From positions 1,054,001 through 1,118,000 of the forward strand of contig JADKJC010000013.1 of the NCBI GenBank assembly GCA_016722465.1: a stretch of 64,000 nt of DNA, in the 5' to 3' direction. A program made the translations under genes and the position numbers. The notes below the pieces were generated by a model. That model ran no database searches, had not been told where the DNA came from, and worked only from the letters and a program-made list of their open reading frames with translations. How positions within the stretch are numbered: position 1 is the stretch's first letter; every line of letters starts with the position of its first letter. This document shows positions 1 through 10,153 of this stretch, piece by piece. Origin of the DNA: Chitinophagaceae bacterium (lineage in GTDB: Bacteria; Bacteroidota; Bacteroidia; Chitinophagales; Chitinophagaceae).

Positions 1-2490
1 CCACTTTGAAATTATTTTCACCTGCATTCAGCGTAACCAAAAAGGTTTTTACCATTGTCTTATCGCCCTTTGTATCATCTTCTACCACTAAGTTTCTTGT
101 ACTGTGTACGAGTTTTCCATTTTGATACAACCTGATCTCCGTAATCACATCCTTTATCCCATCTGCTTCTGCCTTGATGGTCACCTGTTCTTTATCCACT
201 TTTATTACAGCTACATCATCTGCCACTTCCAGGTTACGTTCCTGTACCTGCAAAGAAATTTTCACAACAGGTGGTAATTTAATTTCATTGATATCAGGAA
301 CGATGTCATTTAACTGGTTGCTCCAAACCTGCCGCAATAAACCCGGTACATAGTATTTTTCATACAAACTTTCCAACGGAATGATTTCTTTGCCCCGGGT
401 GAAATACATTTTCTTCATGGCGCCTGCGGTTGCATCAAAGCGGCCATCCGGCGCCAGCAGTACCCAGTCGGCAGAGTTTTCGAACATATACAACTTCCCG
501 ACCTGCCTTTTCTTTTCCATATCCCAAAAACATAATCCGCCGTCTTCCTCACTCAGCATATAACGTTCATTCCTTGTAAATACATAATCGTTTACATAGT
601 CGCCTGTCCCCTGTATAATGCCTTCCGTTCTTTTATTGGCAACATCCACCAGGCCAATATTAAAGCCGGCATTTATAACAGTATCAACCGGTATTTTAGT
701 AACGGCAATTTTACCGGATGCAGAGATATAAGTTGAATTGGAGTAAGCAGGCAATTGTACCGGCAAACCTGTTACTTTACCCGTTGCCGCATCCAGGTAG
801 ATGAGCTGGTCGTTCGAAGTGAACATGAGCTTTTTGCCATTTTCAACAAAGCGCAGGTTTTGAATATTAGCTGATTTGTATTGCCATTTTTCATTTTTAT
901 CCTGCAGTCCCACACAGGAGATCACCTGCCCCTCCTCTCCTTTTACTTCTGCATACAGTATCATTTTTGAATTGTCGGGAGAAATATCGCAATACTTATC
1001 CAGCCTTTCATACAATACGTAATCGAGGCCGAAAGGAATGTCGACAATGTACAGCACTTTCAATGTTTTCAGATCGAGTACATACACACCTTCATTGCCA
1101 ATGAGCGCCAGCAAATTCAGTTCATCAAAGATCTGCAACCCAACAAAATTCTTATTCATTGCATAGATCTTGGGAATAGATTCATATTCTATTTTAGCCT
1201 TATTGGGATCAAACCTGTACAAACCATAACCCTGGCTGTATAAAAACCCCGTCTTTCCATCTTTGGTAAGCCGGTATAAAAAATCTGAATAGTCAACCTT
1301 TGAGTTGGATGAAAGCGGCGGAACGATCCGCATATTGAATACACCGTTTTCAAATGTGAGTATACGGTCCTTTAAACAAACACCATCAGTATGTTTAAAT
1401 ACAAACTGCACATAAGAGTCAAGCGGGAACTCACCATATTGAGAAATGACATCATGAGTTGAAGCGTTCTTCTTTTTCATTTCAAGGCCGTTCACATAAT
1501 AGTTACCTGATGGGGACATTGCCAGGCTTAACTTTTGCAACCAGCCAAGTTTTTCAGATTTGGGTAATTCCTTTTTAGCCGTGAATGAAAAATCCTTTGG
1601 GTTAAAAACAACAAAATCATTCTGGTACATCAAGCCTGTTTTACCTGAAGCAGACGGGTAGGGTATCACATAATTGGCAGCACTCACTTTATTGATATCC
1701 CGGAAAATATTTTTTGAGCGGCGCACCGGCTGAAATGTTTTGTGATCGATCTCCAGTACATACAACACTTTTTCCTTCTCGCCGGAAAAAGCCAGCAGGT
1801 TACCATTGGGCAGGTAGTTAAATGGATAGATGAGTTGTTTATCGCTCATATATTTTTTTACTTTACCCGAAACCGGGTCAAGCAGCCAGCCGCCCAAAAC
1901 CTGGTCGTACAGCAGCAATTCATTCCCATCAGGAGACAGGTTGATACTGGCAATTTCATGCGTTGCCTGTGTGGTAACTTTTATCTTTTGTAAAGATGTA
2001 ACGCTGTTAGAAGGGATATTTATTTTTTCAATTACATAAGTATCATAATCATCTCCATTGATACCAGCAGTAAACAATCCCGTACCATCTTTGAAAATAC
2101 CATGGCAGTTCTTTTACCATCCACTTTTATCCTGTTGCTGATGGCGAACCGCTCAAAGTCAAAAATGTAAATAGTATCTTCTACCTGCATAGCCAGCGAA
2201 CGGCTGGCGTTATCAAAAGCCATGATGATATAGCCTCCATAAAAACGGCTAAGGTCTTTCCCACCTGGCGCCAGGTTTTTCAGCAGGCTGCCGGTTTTGT
2301 TGTCCCATATTTTCATGCCCTCACCCCCTGCAGACACCAGCCATTTTTCATCCGGCGACATTACTACTGTATGTGCAGAATGGGTGGCAGGAATGATAAG
2401 TTCAGGCCGTTGCGCCAATAGTTTTACGGGCAACAAAAACATCACCAGTAATGCAGTGAGCGAAATGATTTTATAAAAACAACGTTTCAT
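1..2490 (-). CDS. Secreted WD40-repeat protein of the caspase-associated type (partial, frameshifted)
   Basis: It opens with a signal peptide (MKRCFYKIISLTALLVMFLLP) followed by WD40/beta-propeller-like blades such as SPDEKWLVSAGGEGMKIWDNKTG. The last part before the window edge reads WVLLAPDGRFDATAG and EKYYVPGLLRQVW. That block normally joins a WD40 propeller to a C-terminal caspase-like (peptidase C14) domain, so a protease domain is expected beyond the left edge but is not visible. The frame breaks at 2090-2092: adding one A to the minus-strand AAA run restores an open frame to the edge. The start at 2490 is the only ATG that gives a signal peptide. It lies 23 bp downstream of the papain-like protease gene and is probably cotranscribed with it. 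The periplasmic or cell-surface location is inferred; its target is unknown. Confidence 0.75.
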
Positions 2491-2513
2491 ATTGCAGGAA
2501 TTCTTTTTACAAT

Positions 2514-4175
2514 TTATTCATGGCTCAGTTCCACCATCAGTGGCACCACTGTTCCGCTGATCACATCATCGCCTGCTTTATCAGCTGCAGGGTTCTTCAT
2601 TTTACCAGATACGCTGAATCCGGGTTTATCACTATCATATTTTATCTTGCTCTTATCAATTAATTTATCTCCCAATGCAGCTTTTATTTTTTTGCTTAAT
2701 CCTCCTTTCATGTTACTCATGGCATTCGCAATCTCAGTGGCATTCAATTTTTCTTTTGAATATAAAATGAGCATATAATCGGTGCCTTTTTGTTCATCCA
2801 TCTTCACAATTTTAGTATCAGATGGAAAAGCCACCACGCTGTGAGCACCGATATGTGTTGACATCATATCATCAAAAGGCAAAATGCGGTTCACCTTTCC
2901 TGTGAGGTCTGTTGCAAATGCATATATGTAAACTTCATCATTGGTAGAAATATAAAACCTGAACTTTGTTCCGGAACTATAGGTATTGATCATTCGGTAA
3001 GCAACCAGGTCTTCTTTCTTATCCGCTTCCGGCACATCATCTTCCACCATCAGGTTACGGGTGGATACTTTGGACACTTCCATCTTATCTCCATTATTCA
3101 ACCTGAATTCAACATCACCTGCCAGGCTGAATATTGCTTCCGGAGCAGGAACTGGTTTTGGTTTTGGTTCCGGTGCTGGAGCCGGTGTTGGCTTTGGCTC
3201 AGGTTTTGGTTCAGGCTTGGGTTCAGGTTTAGGATCTGGTTTGGGCTCCGGCTTTGGCTCTTCTTTAGGCTTCATTTCATCCGGCACCGGTGAATATGGA
3301 TCGGCAAATGCCTGCAATCCAAGCACACACCATTTTGTAAAATCGCTGTAGCGTATCCAGATAAAACCACCATCACCCCAACCTGTACCCCAACTGTTCA
3401 TCACCCTGAAAGCACCGCCGGCTTTGTTATCATCATACCCTACTACCAGCATCGCATGCCCTGCATGCTTCCAGTCGCTCAGTGAATCATCAGGCTTTGT
3501 ATACCAAACATCAGATTTGATGTTGAAAAAACTTGCAGGGAGGTAAAAGCCGGTTGACACGGGTGTGCCTTCTATCAACGCCTTCTTGGTATTATTGATC
3601 ACATCTTCCGGCCCTACTTCATACTTAGTTGTATTGAGCATACCCGGTGCGGCAAATAAAACAGCCAGGTCATTCAACCTGTAAAGGCTTGCTTCCAGTT
3701 TTGAATAAAAAGATAGGGAACTGCCACATGAATAAGGCACAGTTTTCAGCAGCGCATCTCCGCTGTCGATCAAAGTATAAATTGCCTTGATAGGATCAGA
3801 ACCTTTCTGGCATTCGATATCTGCCGGGTTCTTGATCTGCTCAAACAAAAAAGTGGGTGAAAAAATATATTTATTGATCAGTGCCTTATCGGTAATATTA
3901 TGTGTTTTGGCATAAAGGATCGTTGCAAGGCCATAGCCATTGGCAAAAGCCACACAAGTACCATGGTTGCCCTGGTCACCAGGTGTGGGGCAGAATTTTT
4001 CCAGCGAATAAGATGCCGGCATTCCCCTGAAACTGCGGAATGACAGTGCTACTTTTTTGGGCGTTTTTGAGATTGTTTCCGGATCGATAATGGCGCCGGT
4101 AGCCCTGTGCTGTGCAGTCAATTGAATTGCAAACACCATCACTAACATAAATAACAGTGATATTTTCCTGTTCAT
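2514..4175 (-). CDS. Secreted papain-like (C1A) cysteine protease with DUF4384-like tail
   Basis: A 553-residue protein with a signal peptide at residues 1-22 and a papain-type catalytic domain at about 50-300. Visible catalytic residues are Gln68 (oxyanion hole, GDQGNHGTC), Cys74, His240 (HAGHAMLVVGYDD) and Asn260 (MNSWGTGWG), so it should be active. Unlike most papains it has no obvious inhibitory propeptide of normal length; the catalytic Cys lies only about 50 residues after signal cleavage. A PEPKPEPK-type linker (about residues 300-345) leads to a C-terminal domain resembling DUF4384 (KFRFYISTNDEVYIYAFATD). In other proteins that domain accompanies caspases, kinases and proteases. It is the upstream partner of the WD40 gene, 23 bp away. 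The substrate is unknown. Confidence 0.85.
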   Translation of the reverse strand: MNRKISLLFMLVMVFAIQLTAQHRATGAIIDPETISKTPKKVALSFRSFRGMPASYSLEKFCPTPGDQGNHGTCVAFANGYGLATILYAKTHNITDKALINKYIFSPTFLFEQIKNPADIECQKGSDPIKAIYTLIDSGDALLKTVPYSCGSSLSFYSKLEASLYRLNDLAVLFAAPGMLNTTKYEVGPEDVINNTKKALIEGTPVSTGFYLPASFFNIKSDVWYTKPDDSLSDWKHAGHAMLVVGYDDNKAGGAFRVMNSWGTGWGDGGFIWIRYSDFTKWCVLGLQAFADPYSPVPDEMKPKEEPKPEPKPDPKPEPKPEPKPEPKPTPAPAPEPKPKPVPAPEAIFSLAGDVEFRLNNGDKMEVSKVSTRNLMVEDDVPEADKKEDLVAYRMINTYSSGTKFRFYISTNDEVYIYAFATDLTGKVNRILPFDDMMSTHIGAHSVVAFPSDTKIVKMDEQKGTDYMLILYSKEKLNATEIANAMSNMKGGLSKKIKAALGDKLIDKSKIKYDSDKPGFSVSGKMKNPAADKAGDDVISGTVVPLMVELSHE

Positions 4176-4351
4176 TTTTCAAGGTTTTTAAGGTTACAAA
4201 CATAGCCCGATGCTATACGCAGGACAATACCGTCCGCAGGGTATTTTCAAGCGGCAGATGGTTAAATCTACGAAAACAAAACGAATGACATTTAATTTTA
4301 GTACAATTTGTCTTTTATCACAAAAACTAACACTCATTAGTATACTTCCCT

Positions 4352-4359
4352 TATTTTTG
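4352..4359 (+). promoter_or_regulatory. Bacteroidota -7 element for the acyl-CoA dehydrogenase gene
   Basis: TATTTTTG matches the TAnnTTTG consensus and lies 23 bp before the ATG at 4383. No convincing -33 TTTG was found at 19-21 bp upstream. Confidence 0.5.
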
Positions 4360-4382
4360 CAGCACATAAAAAACGATTGTAC

Positions 4383-5534
4383 ATGGATTTTCAACTTTCA
4401 GAAGAACACCTGATGATACAGAAAGCAGCAAGGGATTTTGCTGTAACAGAATGTTTGCCCGGCGTTATTGACAGGGACGAACATCAACGTTTTCCAAAAG
4501 AACAGATCGAAAAACTGGCCGACCTTGGTTTTATGGGCATGATGGTAAACCGGAGTATGGCGGCAGCGGGATGGATACCATCAGCTATGTACTGGCAATG
4601 GAAGAAATCAGCAAGGTGGATGCAAGCGTGAGTGTATGTATGAGTGTAAATAACAGCCTTGTATGTTATGGGCTGCAGGAATATGGCAACGAAGATCAAA
4701 AGCAACAATATTTAACACCCTTGGCACAGGGCAAAAAAATGGGCAGTTATACATCGGCGCTTTTTATTAAGCGAGCCGGAAGCTGGCAGCGATGCTACTT
4801 CGCAAAGGACCACTGCAGAAGAAAAAGAAGATCATTATTTATTGAATGGCACCAAGAACTGGATCACCAATGGCAGCAGCGCCAGCGTATACCTAGTAAT
4901 TGCCCAGACAGATGTGAGCAAGGGCAGTCATGGTATCAATGCATTTATTGTTGAAAAGAGCTGGCCCGGCGTAGTGGTAGGCGCAAAGGAAAACAAACTG
5001 GGTATCCGTGGAAGTGACACCCATACCATTCTATTCAACGATGTAAAAGTGCCAAAAGAAAACAGGATTGGTGCAGATGGCTTCGGATTTAAGTTTGCAA
5101 TGAAAACACTGGCAGGCGGCAGGATCGGTATTGCATCACAGGCACTCGGTATTGCAAGCGGTGCCTATGAAAGATCCCTTGCATACAGCAAGGAAAGAAA
5201 AGCATTTGGCAAAGAGATCATGCACCACCAGGCCATACAATTCAAACTGGCGGACATGGCCACCAAAATTGAATGTGCAAGATTACTTTGTTTAAAAGCA
5301 GCTTATGAAAAAGATCAAAAATTAGATTATACATTGAGCGGCAGCATGGCCAAGGTGTTTGCCAGCGAAACTGCCATGTGGACTGCTACCGAAGCAGTGC
5401 AGATACATGGCGGATATGGTTTTGTTAAAGAATACCATGTAGAAAGAATGATGAGAGATGCCAAGATCACACAGATATACGAAGGCACAAGTGAAGTGCA
5501 GCGGATTGTGATCAGCAGGAGTATTTTAAAATAG
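4383..5534 (+). CDS. Acyl-CoA dehydrogenase (frame broken twice)
   Basis: FAD-dependent enzyme that introduces a double bond into acyl-CoA and passes electrons to ETF, as in fatty-acid or branched-chain amino-acid oxidation. Family features are visible across three frames: the N-terminal MDFQLSEEHLMIQKAARDFA, LSEPEAGSDAT and WITNG in the FAD/substrate region, and the C-terminal QIHGGYGFVKEYHVERMMRD followed by IYEGTSEVQR. The frame loses one base at 4548-4551 (a C seems missing in AACCGG) and gains one in the T-run 4761-4765. The two cancel, leaving 383 codons, the normal length for the short/medium-chain family. The ATG at 4383 is chosen over the TTG at 4377 because it starts the conserved MDFxL sequence. 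Substrate class cannot be told from sequence alone. Confidence 0.88.
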
Positions 5535-5559
5535 TTATGCAAAAGTGTAAATTGGGTAA

Positions 5560-5590
5560 TGTGCAAATGATTCTTCGTTTGCACATTTTT
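5560..5590 (+). terminator. Rho-independent terminator after the acyl-CoA dehydrogenase gene
   Basis: Stem 5560-5570 / 5575-5585 (TGTGCAAA pairs with TTTGCACA, extended by three pairs including one T-G), loop TTCT, followed by five T. Confidence 0.75.
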
Positions 5591-5643
5591 ATTTACAGAG
5601 TTTCTGCAACTTTGCTGCTTAACAGTTCAACCTAAAATCAACC

Positions 5644-6416
5644 ATGGCAATCATTGAAATTTCTACCCTTAAAAAACAATATGCCGGTAATTATGTACTC
5701 AAAGGAATTAACCTGAGTATTGAGGCAGGCCAGATCGTTGGCTATATCGGGCCGAATGGCGCCGGCAAAAGTACCACCATTAAAATATTAACGGGTATCA
5801 TCAGCGATTTTGAAGGAACGGCCATTGTGATGGGCATGGATGTAAGGGAAAACCCGGTGGAAATAAAACAAAAGATCGGCTACATCCCCGAGCAGGCAGC
5901 TTTGTATGATGTATTGACACCCATAGAATATTTACGTTTCGTTGGCAAGCTTTATCAACTGCAAGATGCTATGATCGAAAAAAAATCATGGGAACTGCTG
6001 GGGCTTTTTGAACTGGGCGATAAAGCCAATAGCAGAATGAATGGTTACAGCAAAGGCATGAAACAAAAAGTGCTGCTCATCAGCGGGCTCATTCACAACC
6101 CTGAAATAATTTTTTAGATGAGCCACTAAGCGGCCTGGATGCCAACGCTGTGATACTGGTAAAAGAAATACTGGCGCAACTGAAACAGGCTGGAAAAACA
6201 ATTTTCTATTCTTCCCATATCATGGATGTGGTAGAAAAAATAAGTGACCGCATCATCATTATTGATAAAGGACAGGTAATTGCGGACGGCAGTTTTGAAA
6301 CACTGAAAAACAATGCCCACCAGGGTTCACTGGAAAATATTTTCACCTCCCTGACAGGCAGCAGCGAACAGCACCAGAATACAGCGGAACAATTCATTGA
6401 CATTTTAAAGAGTTAA
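5644..6416 (+). CDS. ABC transporter ATP-binding protein (frame broken once)
   Basis: ATPase subunit of an ABC-2-type exporter. Walker A is GPNGAGKST (about residue 38-46), followed by the Q-loop region, a YSKGMKQKV signature typical of this subfamily, Walker B IIFLDEP, D-loop SGLD and H-loop YSSHIMDVV. The frame stops early at 6115-6117 because one T is missing from the T-run 6110-6115; restoring it gives IIFLDEPLSGLDAN and one continuous protein of about 257 residues. It is 4 bp upstream of its permease, so the pair is an operon. The transported substrate is unknown. Confidence 0.88.
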
Positions 6417-6420
6417 GCAC

Positions 6421-8086
6421 ATGGATAAATGGATTTTAAAATTTGTGCTTTTTCTTTCAAAAATGCTGGTGAAGCAGGGAGTTGATTTTGAGAAACTCAA
6501 GATCATTACTGAAACAAAGATCATCATGGACCGGAGAAGGGTATACCTTAACTGGCGGCAAAAGCAGCAAAAAGAAAATAGCAATCCACTCCTCATTACG
6601 CTGTTACTCTATGGCCTCTTTGGATTGTTTGCAGGAACAATGGTTTATGCGGTCAAAGCAATTATTCCCTGCATGATCTTTATTCACAGCTACCTGTTGT
6701 TTATGATGACCATGACGATGATTACCGACTTCAGCTCAGTGCTACTCGACACAACAGATAACCAGGTGATATTACCAAGGCCGGTCAACGGCAGAACCTT
6801 GTTTGTTGCAAGGCTGGTACACATACTGGTGTATCTTTTACAATTCACCATTGCGCTGGCAAGCATACCGGTGATTTTTATTTTTTTTAAATACGGTTTG
6901 CTCACAGGCATTGCAAGCATATTCACGCTGCTGCTTACGGTGGCGCTGGCAGTTTTTGTTACTTATTTGTTATATGCACTGATCCTTTGTTTCAGCAATG
7001 AACAAAAAGTAAAAGACATCGTAGGGTATTTTCAAATTTTTATGACAGTGTTTTTTGCTGTGGGGTTTCAAATCATCCCCCGCCTCACCAATTTCAGTGC
7101 GTTGTCTTCATTGTTCCAGGTGCATTGGTATTCATATCTAATTCCACCTGTCTGGATGGCAATGACACTGGAGAGTATTCAATTGATGCAACTTGACACG
7201 ACTCATTTAATAATGATATGCCTGGCATTGATCGTACCGGCACTCACTTTCTGGTTAATGATCAAATACCTGGCACCCTCTTTGCAAAAAAAAATTAGCA
7301 ATATTAAACAACGATGGTTCCGGTAAAAAAAGCAGCCAGTCAATACAACGCCAAACAGGAAGTTTATCTGAAAAATTAGCCGCTGTTTTCTGCACTTCAC
7401 AATCTGAAGCAGCAGGTTTTGAAGCAGTTTGGAAAATAACGGGCAGAGACAAGGCATTTAAATTACAATTCTATCCCAGCCTTGCTTACCTGCTTGTATT
7501 TATATTCATCTTTGTATTTAAAAGTGGTAGAGATCTTTATTCATTGTGGGAAGGTTTACCGGGCACAAAAATGTTCCTGTTTTTTGTATACCTGCCCATG
7601 TTCAGCATTTCAAACAGCAGGATATTTGTTGAATTCCATGAAAACTTCCAGGCATCCTGGATCTACCAGTCCACCCCGGTTGCAAACCCGGGGCAGATCA
7701 TCACCGGAGGATTAAAAGCTTTGCTTACTAAATTTTTCATCCTCATCTACCTGGTTCTTTTTGCTTTTGCGTTTTATGTTTGGGGGATTGGCATAGTGGA
7801 TGATTTTATACTCGGCCTGTTCAATAATGTGCTGATCTTTTTGATCACCGCCAATCTCTCCGAACATTACCTGCCTTTTTCACGGCAACAAAATACCAAA
7901 CAGCAAAGCGGCCGTTTTGCACAGTCCATGATGCAACTGCTCATCATCGCAGCATTGGTGGGTTTGCATTATCTTGTAATTAAAATCGACTGGCTTACCT
8001 ATTTCCTGATACCCATTGCAGCAGCGGGTTGCTGGTTTTTATTCAAAAGGATCCGGGCATTGCCCTGGCTAAAAATATCATTTTAA
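6421..8086 (+). CDS. ABC-2-type permease (frame broken once)
   Basis: Membrane partner of the preceding ATPase, about 554 residues with multiple hydrophobic segments in both halves (for example LITLLLYGLFGLFAGTMVYA and MQLLIIAALVGLHYLVI). The frame changes at the nine-A run 7286-7294. With one A removed the sequence runs on as LQKKLAILNNDGSG and stays open to 8086. Without this correction the gene would look like two proteins, the second lacking a start for about 220 bp. It ends one base before yggS. I recognise no specific substrate family. Confidence 0.8.
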
Positions 8087-8087
8087 G

Positions 8088-8744
8088 ATGCCCGTAAATA
8101 TTACAGCATATAAAGAGATCAAATCTGTACTGGATGAAGCGCATGTTACATTGGTAGCAGTATCCAAAACAAAACCTGTTGAAGATATACAGGCATTGTA
8201 TAATGAAGGACAGCGTGATTTTGGAGAAAATTATGTACAGGAGTTGGTGGATAAGGAAGCCGCACTGCCCAAAGATATCCGCTGGCATTTCATCGGGCAC
8301 CTGCAAAGCAATAAAGTAAAATACATTGCCCCCTTTGTGCATCTCATTCATGGTGTAGACAGTGAAAGTTTATTAAAAGAGATCAACAGGCAGGCAGCAA
8401 AAAACAACAGGATTATTGATTGCTTGCTGCAGGTGCATATTGCTACGGAAGAAACAAAGTTTGGTTTTGACGGACACGAATTATCCAATTTGAAAATTAC
8501 TCAATTTGAAAATTTGAAAATTAAAGGACTCATGGGAATGGCAAGCTTTTCTGATGATTTAGTTTTAGTAAGAAATGAATTCAAAAAACTCAAAACGATC
8601 TTCGACCAATTCTCAATTATCCATTCTCAATTTTCAATTATTTCCATGGGTATGAGTGGTGATTATAAAATTGCCATTGAAGAAGGCAGTAATATGGTTC
8701 GTATCGGCAGTTTATTATTTGGCGCAAGAAATTACAATCCATGA
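8088..8744 (+). CDS. yggS: YggS/PLPBP-family pyridoxal-phosphate-binding protein
   Basis: Single-domain PLP-binding alanine-racemase-fold protein that buffers free PLP; no enzymatic reaction is known for the family. The PLP lysine is Lys27 in VAVSKTKP. Other family motifs are FGENYVQE, WHFIGHLQSNK, GLMGMASF, MGMSGDY and SNMVRIGSLLFG. Two surface stretches (NLKITQFENLKIKG and QFSIIHSQFSIIS) are encoded by AT-rich simple repeats like those found between genes; see findings. The ATG is one base after the permease stop, and the stop overlaps the next gene's ATG (ATGA). Confidence 0.92.
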   Translation: MPVNITAYKEIKSVLDEAHVTLVAVSKTKPVEDIQALYNEGQRDFGENYVQELVDKEAALPKDIRWHFIGHLQSNKVKYIAPFVHLIHGVDSESLLKEINRQAAKNNRIIDCLLQVHIATEETKFGFDGHELSNLKITQFENLKIKGLMGMASFSDDLVLVRNEFKKLKTIFDQFSIIHSQFSIISMGMSGDYKIAIEEGSNMVRIGSLLFGARNYNP

Positions 8745-9514
8745 TCAGCACCGAGATCATCATTCTTTGTACGGCAGCTTTTGCGGCAGGCTTTATTGAT
8801 GCCATCGTGGGTGGCGGCGGTTTGGTACAAACACCTGCCACCCTGATAACACTACCACAATATCCTGTGGCCACGTTGCTTGGCACTACCAAGATTCCTT
8901 CCTTCATGGGTACTTCAATCGCTTCTTACCAGTATGCAAGAAAAGTAGTGCTGCAATGGAAGCTGCTCGGATTGATGTGCATCATTGCATTGATTGCGGC
9001 CATCACAGGTTCCTACGCAGTTACGATGGTAAGCAACAGCTTTATGAAGCCGGTGATCTTTTGTGTGCTGATCATTGTGGCGGTCTACACCTATTCAAAA
9101 AAGAATTTTGGAACGGCCGTCAATAAATCCACACATCCAAAAAGAGAATTGCTGTATGGGATGCTGTTTGCACTCGCCATTGGATTTTACGATGGTTTCA
9201 TCGGTCCCGGCGCTGGTAGTTTTTTAGTACTATTCTTCATTGGCGCATTGGGCTTTGATTTTTTAAACGCCAGTGCCCATGCCAAATTTGTCAACCTCGC
9301 CACCAATATTGGCTCCATTATTTATTTTGGCGGCAGTGGGCATATCTTATTTCATTATGCCATTCCAATGGCGGCATTCAATTTCACCGGTTCATTAATC
9401 GGCGCAAGACTGGCAATTGTAAGAGGCAATGCCTTTATCAGGATATTTTTCCTGCTGGTGATTGCCTGCACCATCATCCGGTTTGGATATGACATATTTT
9501 TCAAGCATACTTAA
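8741..9514 (+). CDS. TauE/SafE-family sulfite exporter-like permease
   Basis: A 257-residue integral membrane protein with the internally repeated TauE/SafE pattern: AGFIDAIVGGGGLVQTPATL near the N-terminus and GFYDGFIGPGAGSFLVL in the second half. The family exports or imports small sulfur or organic anions; the ligand here is unknown. It overlaps yggS by four bases. It is a different gene from the TauE homologue at 43.5 kb inside the sulfur island. Confidence 0.88.
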   Translation: MISTEIIILCTAAFAAGFIDAIVGGGGLVQTPATLITLPQYPVATLLGTTKIPSFMGTSIASYQYARKVVLQWKLLGLMCIIALIAAITGSYAVTMVSNSFMKPVIFCVLIIVAVYTYSKKNFGTAVNKSTHPKRELLYGMLFALAIGFYDGFIGPGAGSFLVLFFIGALGFDFLNASAHAKFVNLATNIGSIIYFGGSGHILFHYAIPMAAFNFTGSLIGARLAIVRGNAFIRIFFLLVIACTIIRFGYDIFFKHT

Positions 9515-9523
9515 TAGAGAAAA

Positions 9524-10060
9524 ATGATTGACCAAATTTTATCTGTAAGAGAAATAGAACAAACTGATGTGGCGCTGATTACCAATTACTGGCTAACCGC
9601 CGAGCCTGGTTTTTTGCAGGCAATGGGGGTGGACTTAAATAAAATGCTGACGAGGGAACAATGGATCAGCATGCTGCAGCAACAATTGGAACAAACGTAT
9701 GAACAGAAAAAATCTTATTGCATCATTTGGGAATTAAATGGAAACCCAATCGGCCATTGCAATGTGAACAGCATAGAGTTTGGTAACATTGCAGCCATGC
9801 ACCTGCACATCTGGTATGCTGCTGAAAGAAAGCTTGGCCTGGGGCCTGCATTCATTAAAATGTCTCTACCTTATTTTTTCAACCATCTTCAGTTGAAAAC
9901 AATTTGCTGTGAGCCTTATGCATTGAACCCTGCGCCAAACAAGGCACTGGCTAAAGCAGGTTTTACATTTATCAAAGAGTACAGTTGCACACCGGGTATG
10001 ATCAATTTCGTGCAAATGGTAAGCCATTGGGAGATCAGCAGAGAAAGCTGTGAGCTGTAA
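9524..10060 (+). CDS. GNAT-family N-acetyltransferase
   Basis: 178 residues with a RimJ/RimL-like acetyltransferase layout: the beta4 strand (IAAMHLHIWYAAERKLGLGPAFIKMSL) provides the acetyl-CoA-binding turn, and ALNPAPNKALAKAGFTFIKEY is the typical C-terminal substrate/CoA element. The acceptor is unknown. It starts 9 bp after the TauE-like gene and closes this plus-strand run. Confidence 0.75.
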   Translation: MIDQILSVREIEQTDVALITNYWLTAEPGFLQAMGVDLNKMLTREQWISMLQQQLEQTYEQKKSYCIIWELNGNPIGHCNVNSIEFGNIAAMHLHIWYAAERKLGLGPAFIKMSLPYFFNHLQLKTICCEPYALNPAPNKALAKAGFTFIKEYSCTPGMINFVQMVSHWEISRESCEL

Positions 10061-10078
10061 GGAAGCATCACCAAACAT

Positions 10079-10096
10079 TTGTTAAAGCCTTAACAA
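10079..10096. repeat. Small inverted repeat upstream of the TonB-like gene
   Basis: TTGTTAA-AGCC-TTAACAA, 7-bp perfect arms with a 4-bp spacer, 57 bp before the start at 10154. It could be an operator or the weak end of the GNAT transcript; neither is shown. Confidence 0.3.
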
Positions 10097-10153
10097 CCCT
10101 TATGTATTTTGGCATGGTATTACATCTTTTGATTTTTATCAAATATCTTTACC

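Noticed and set aside
3061-3351. Plus-strand glycine-rich open frame opposite the papain-like gene
   Set aside because: It is the complement of the Pro/Lys linker codons; the minus-strand protein has a full protease domain on both sides.
4377-4382. TTG start for the acyl-CoA dehydrogenase
   Set aside because: The ATG at 4383 starts the conserved MDFxL sequence.
7327-7543. A 217-bp gap between two separate permease genes
   Set aside because: Removing one A from the nine-A run at 7286-7294 makes the gap coding and joins the two parts.
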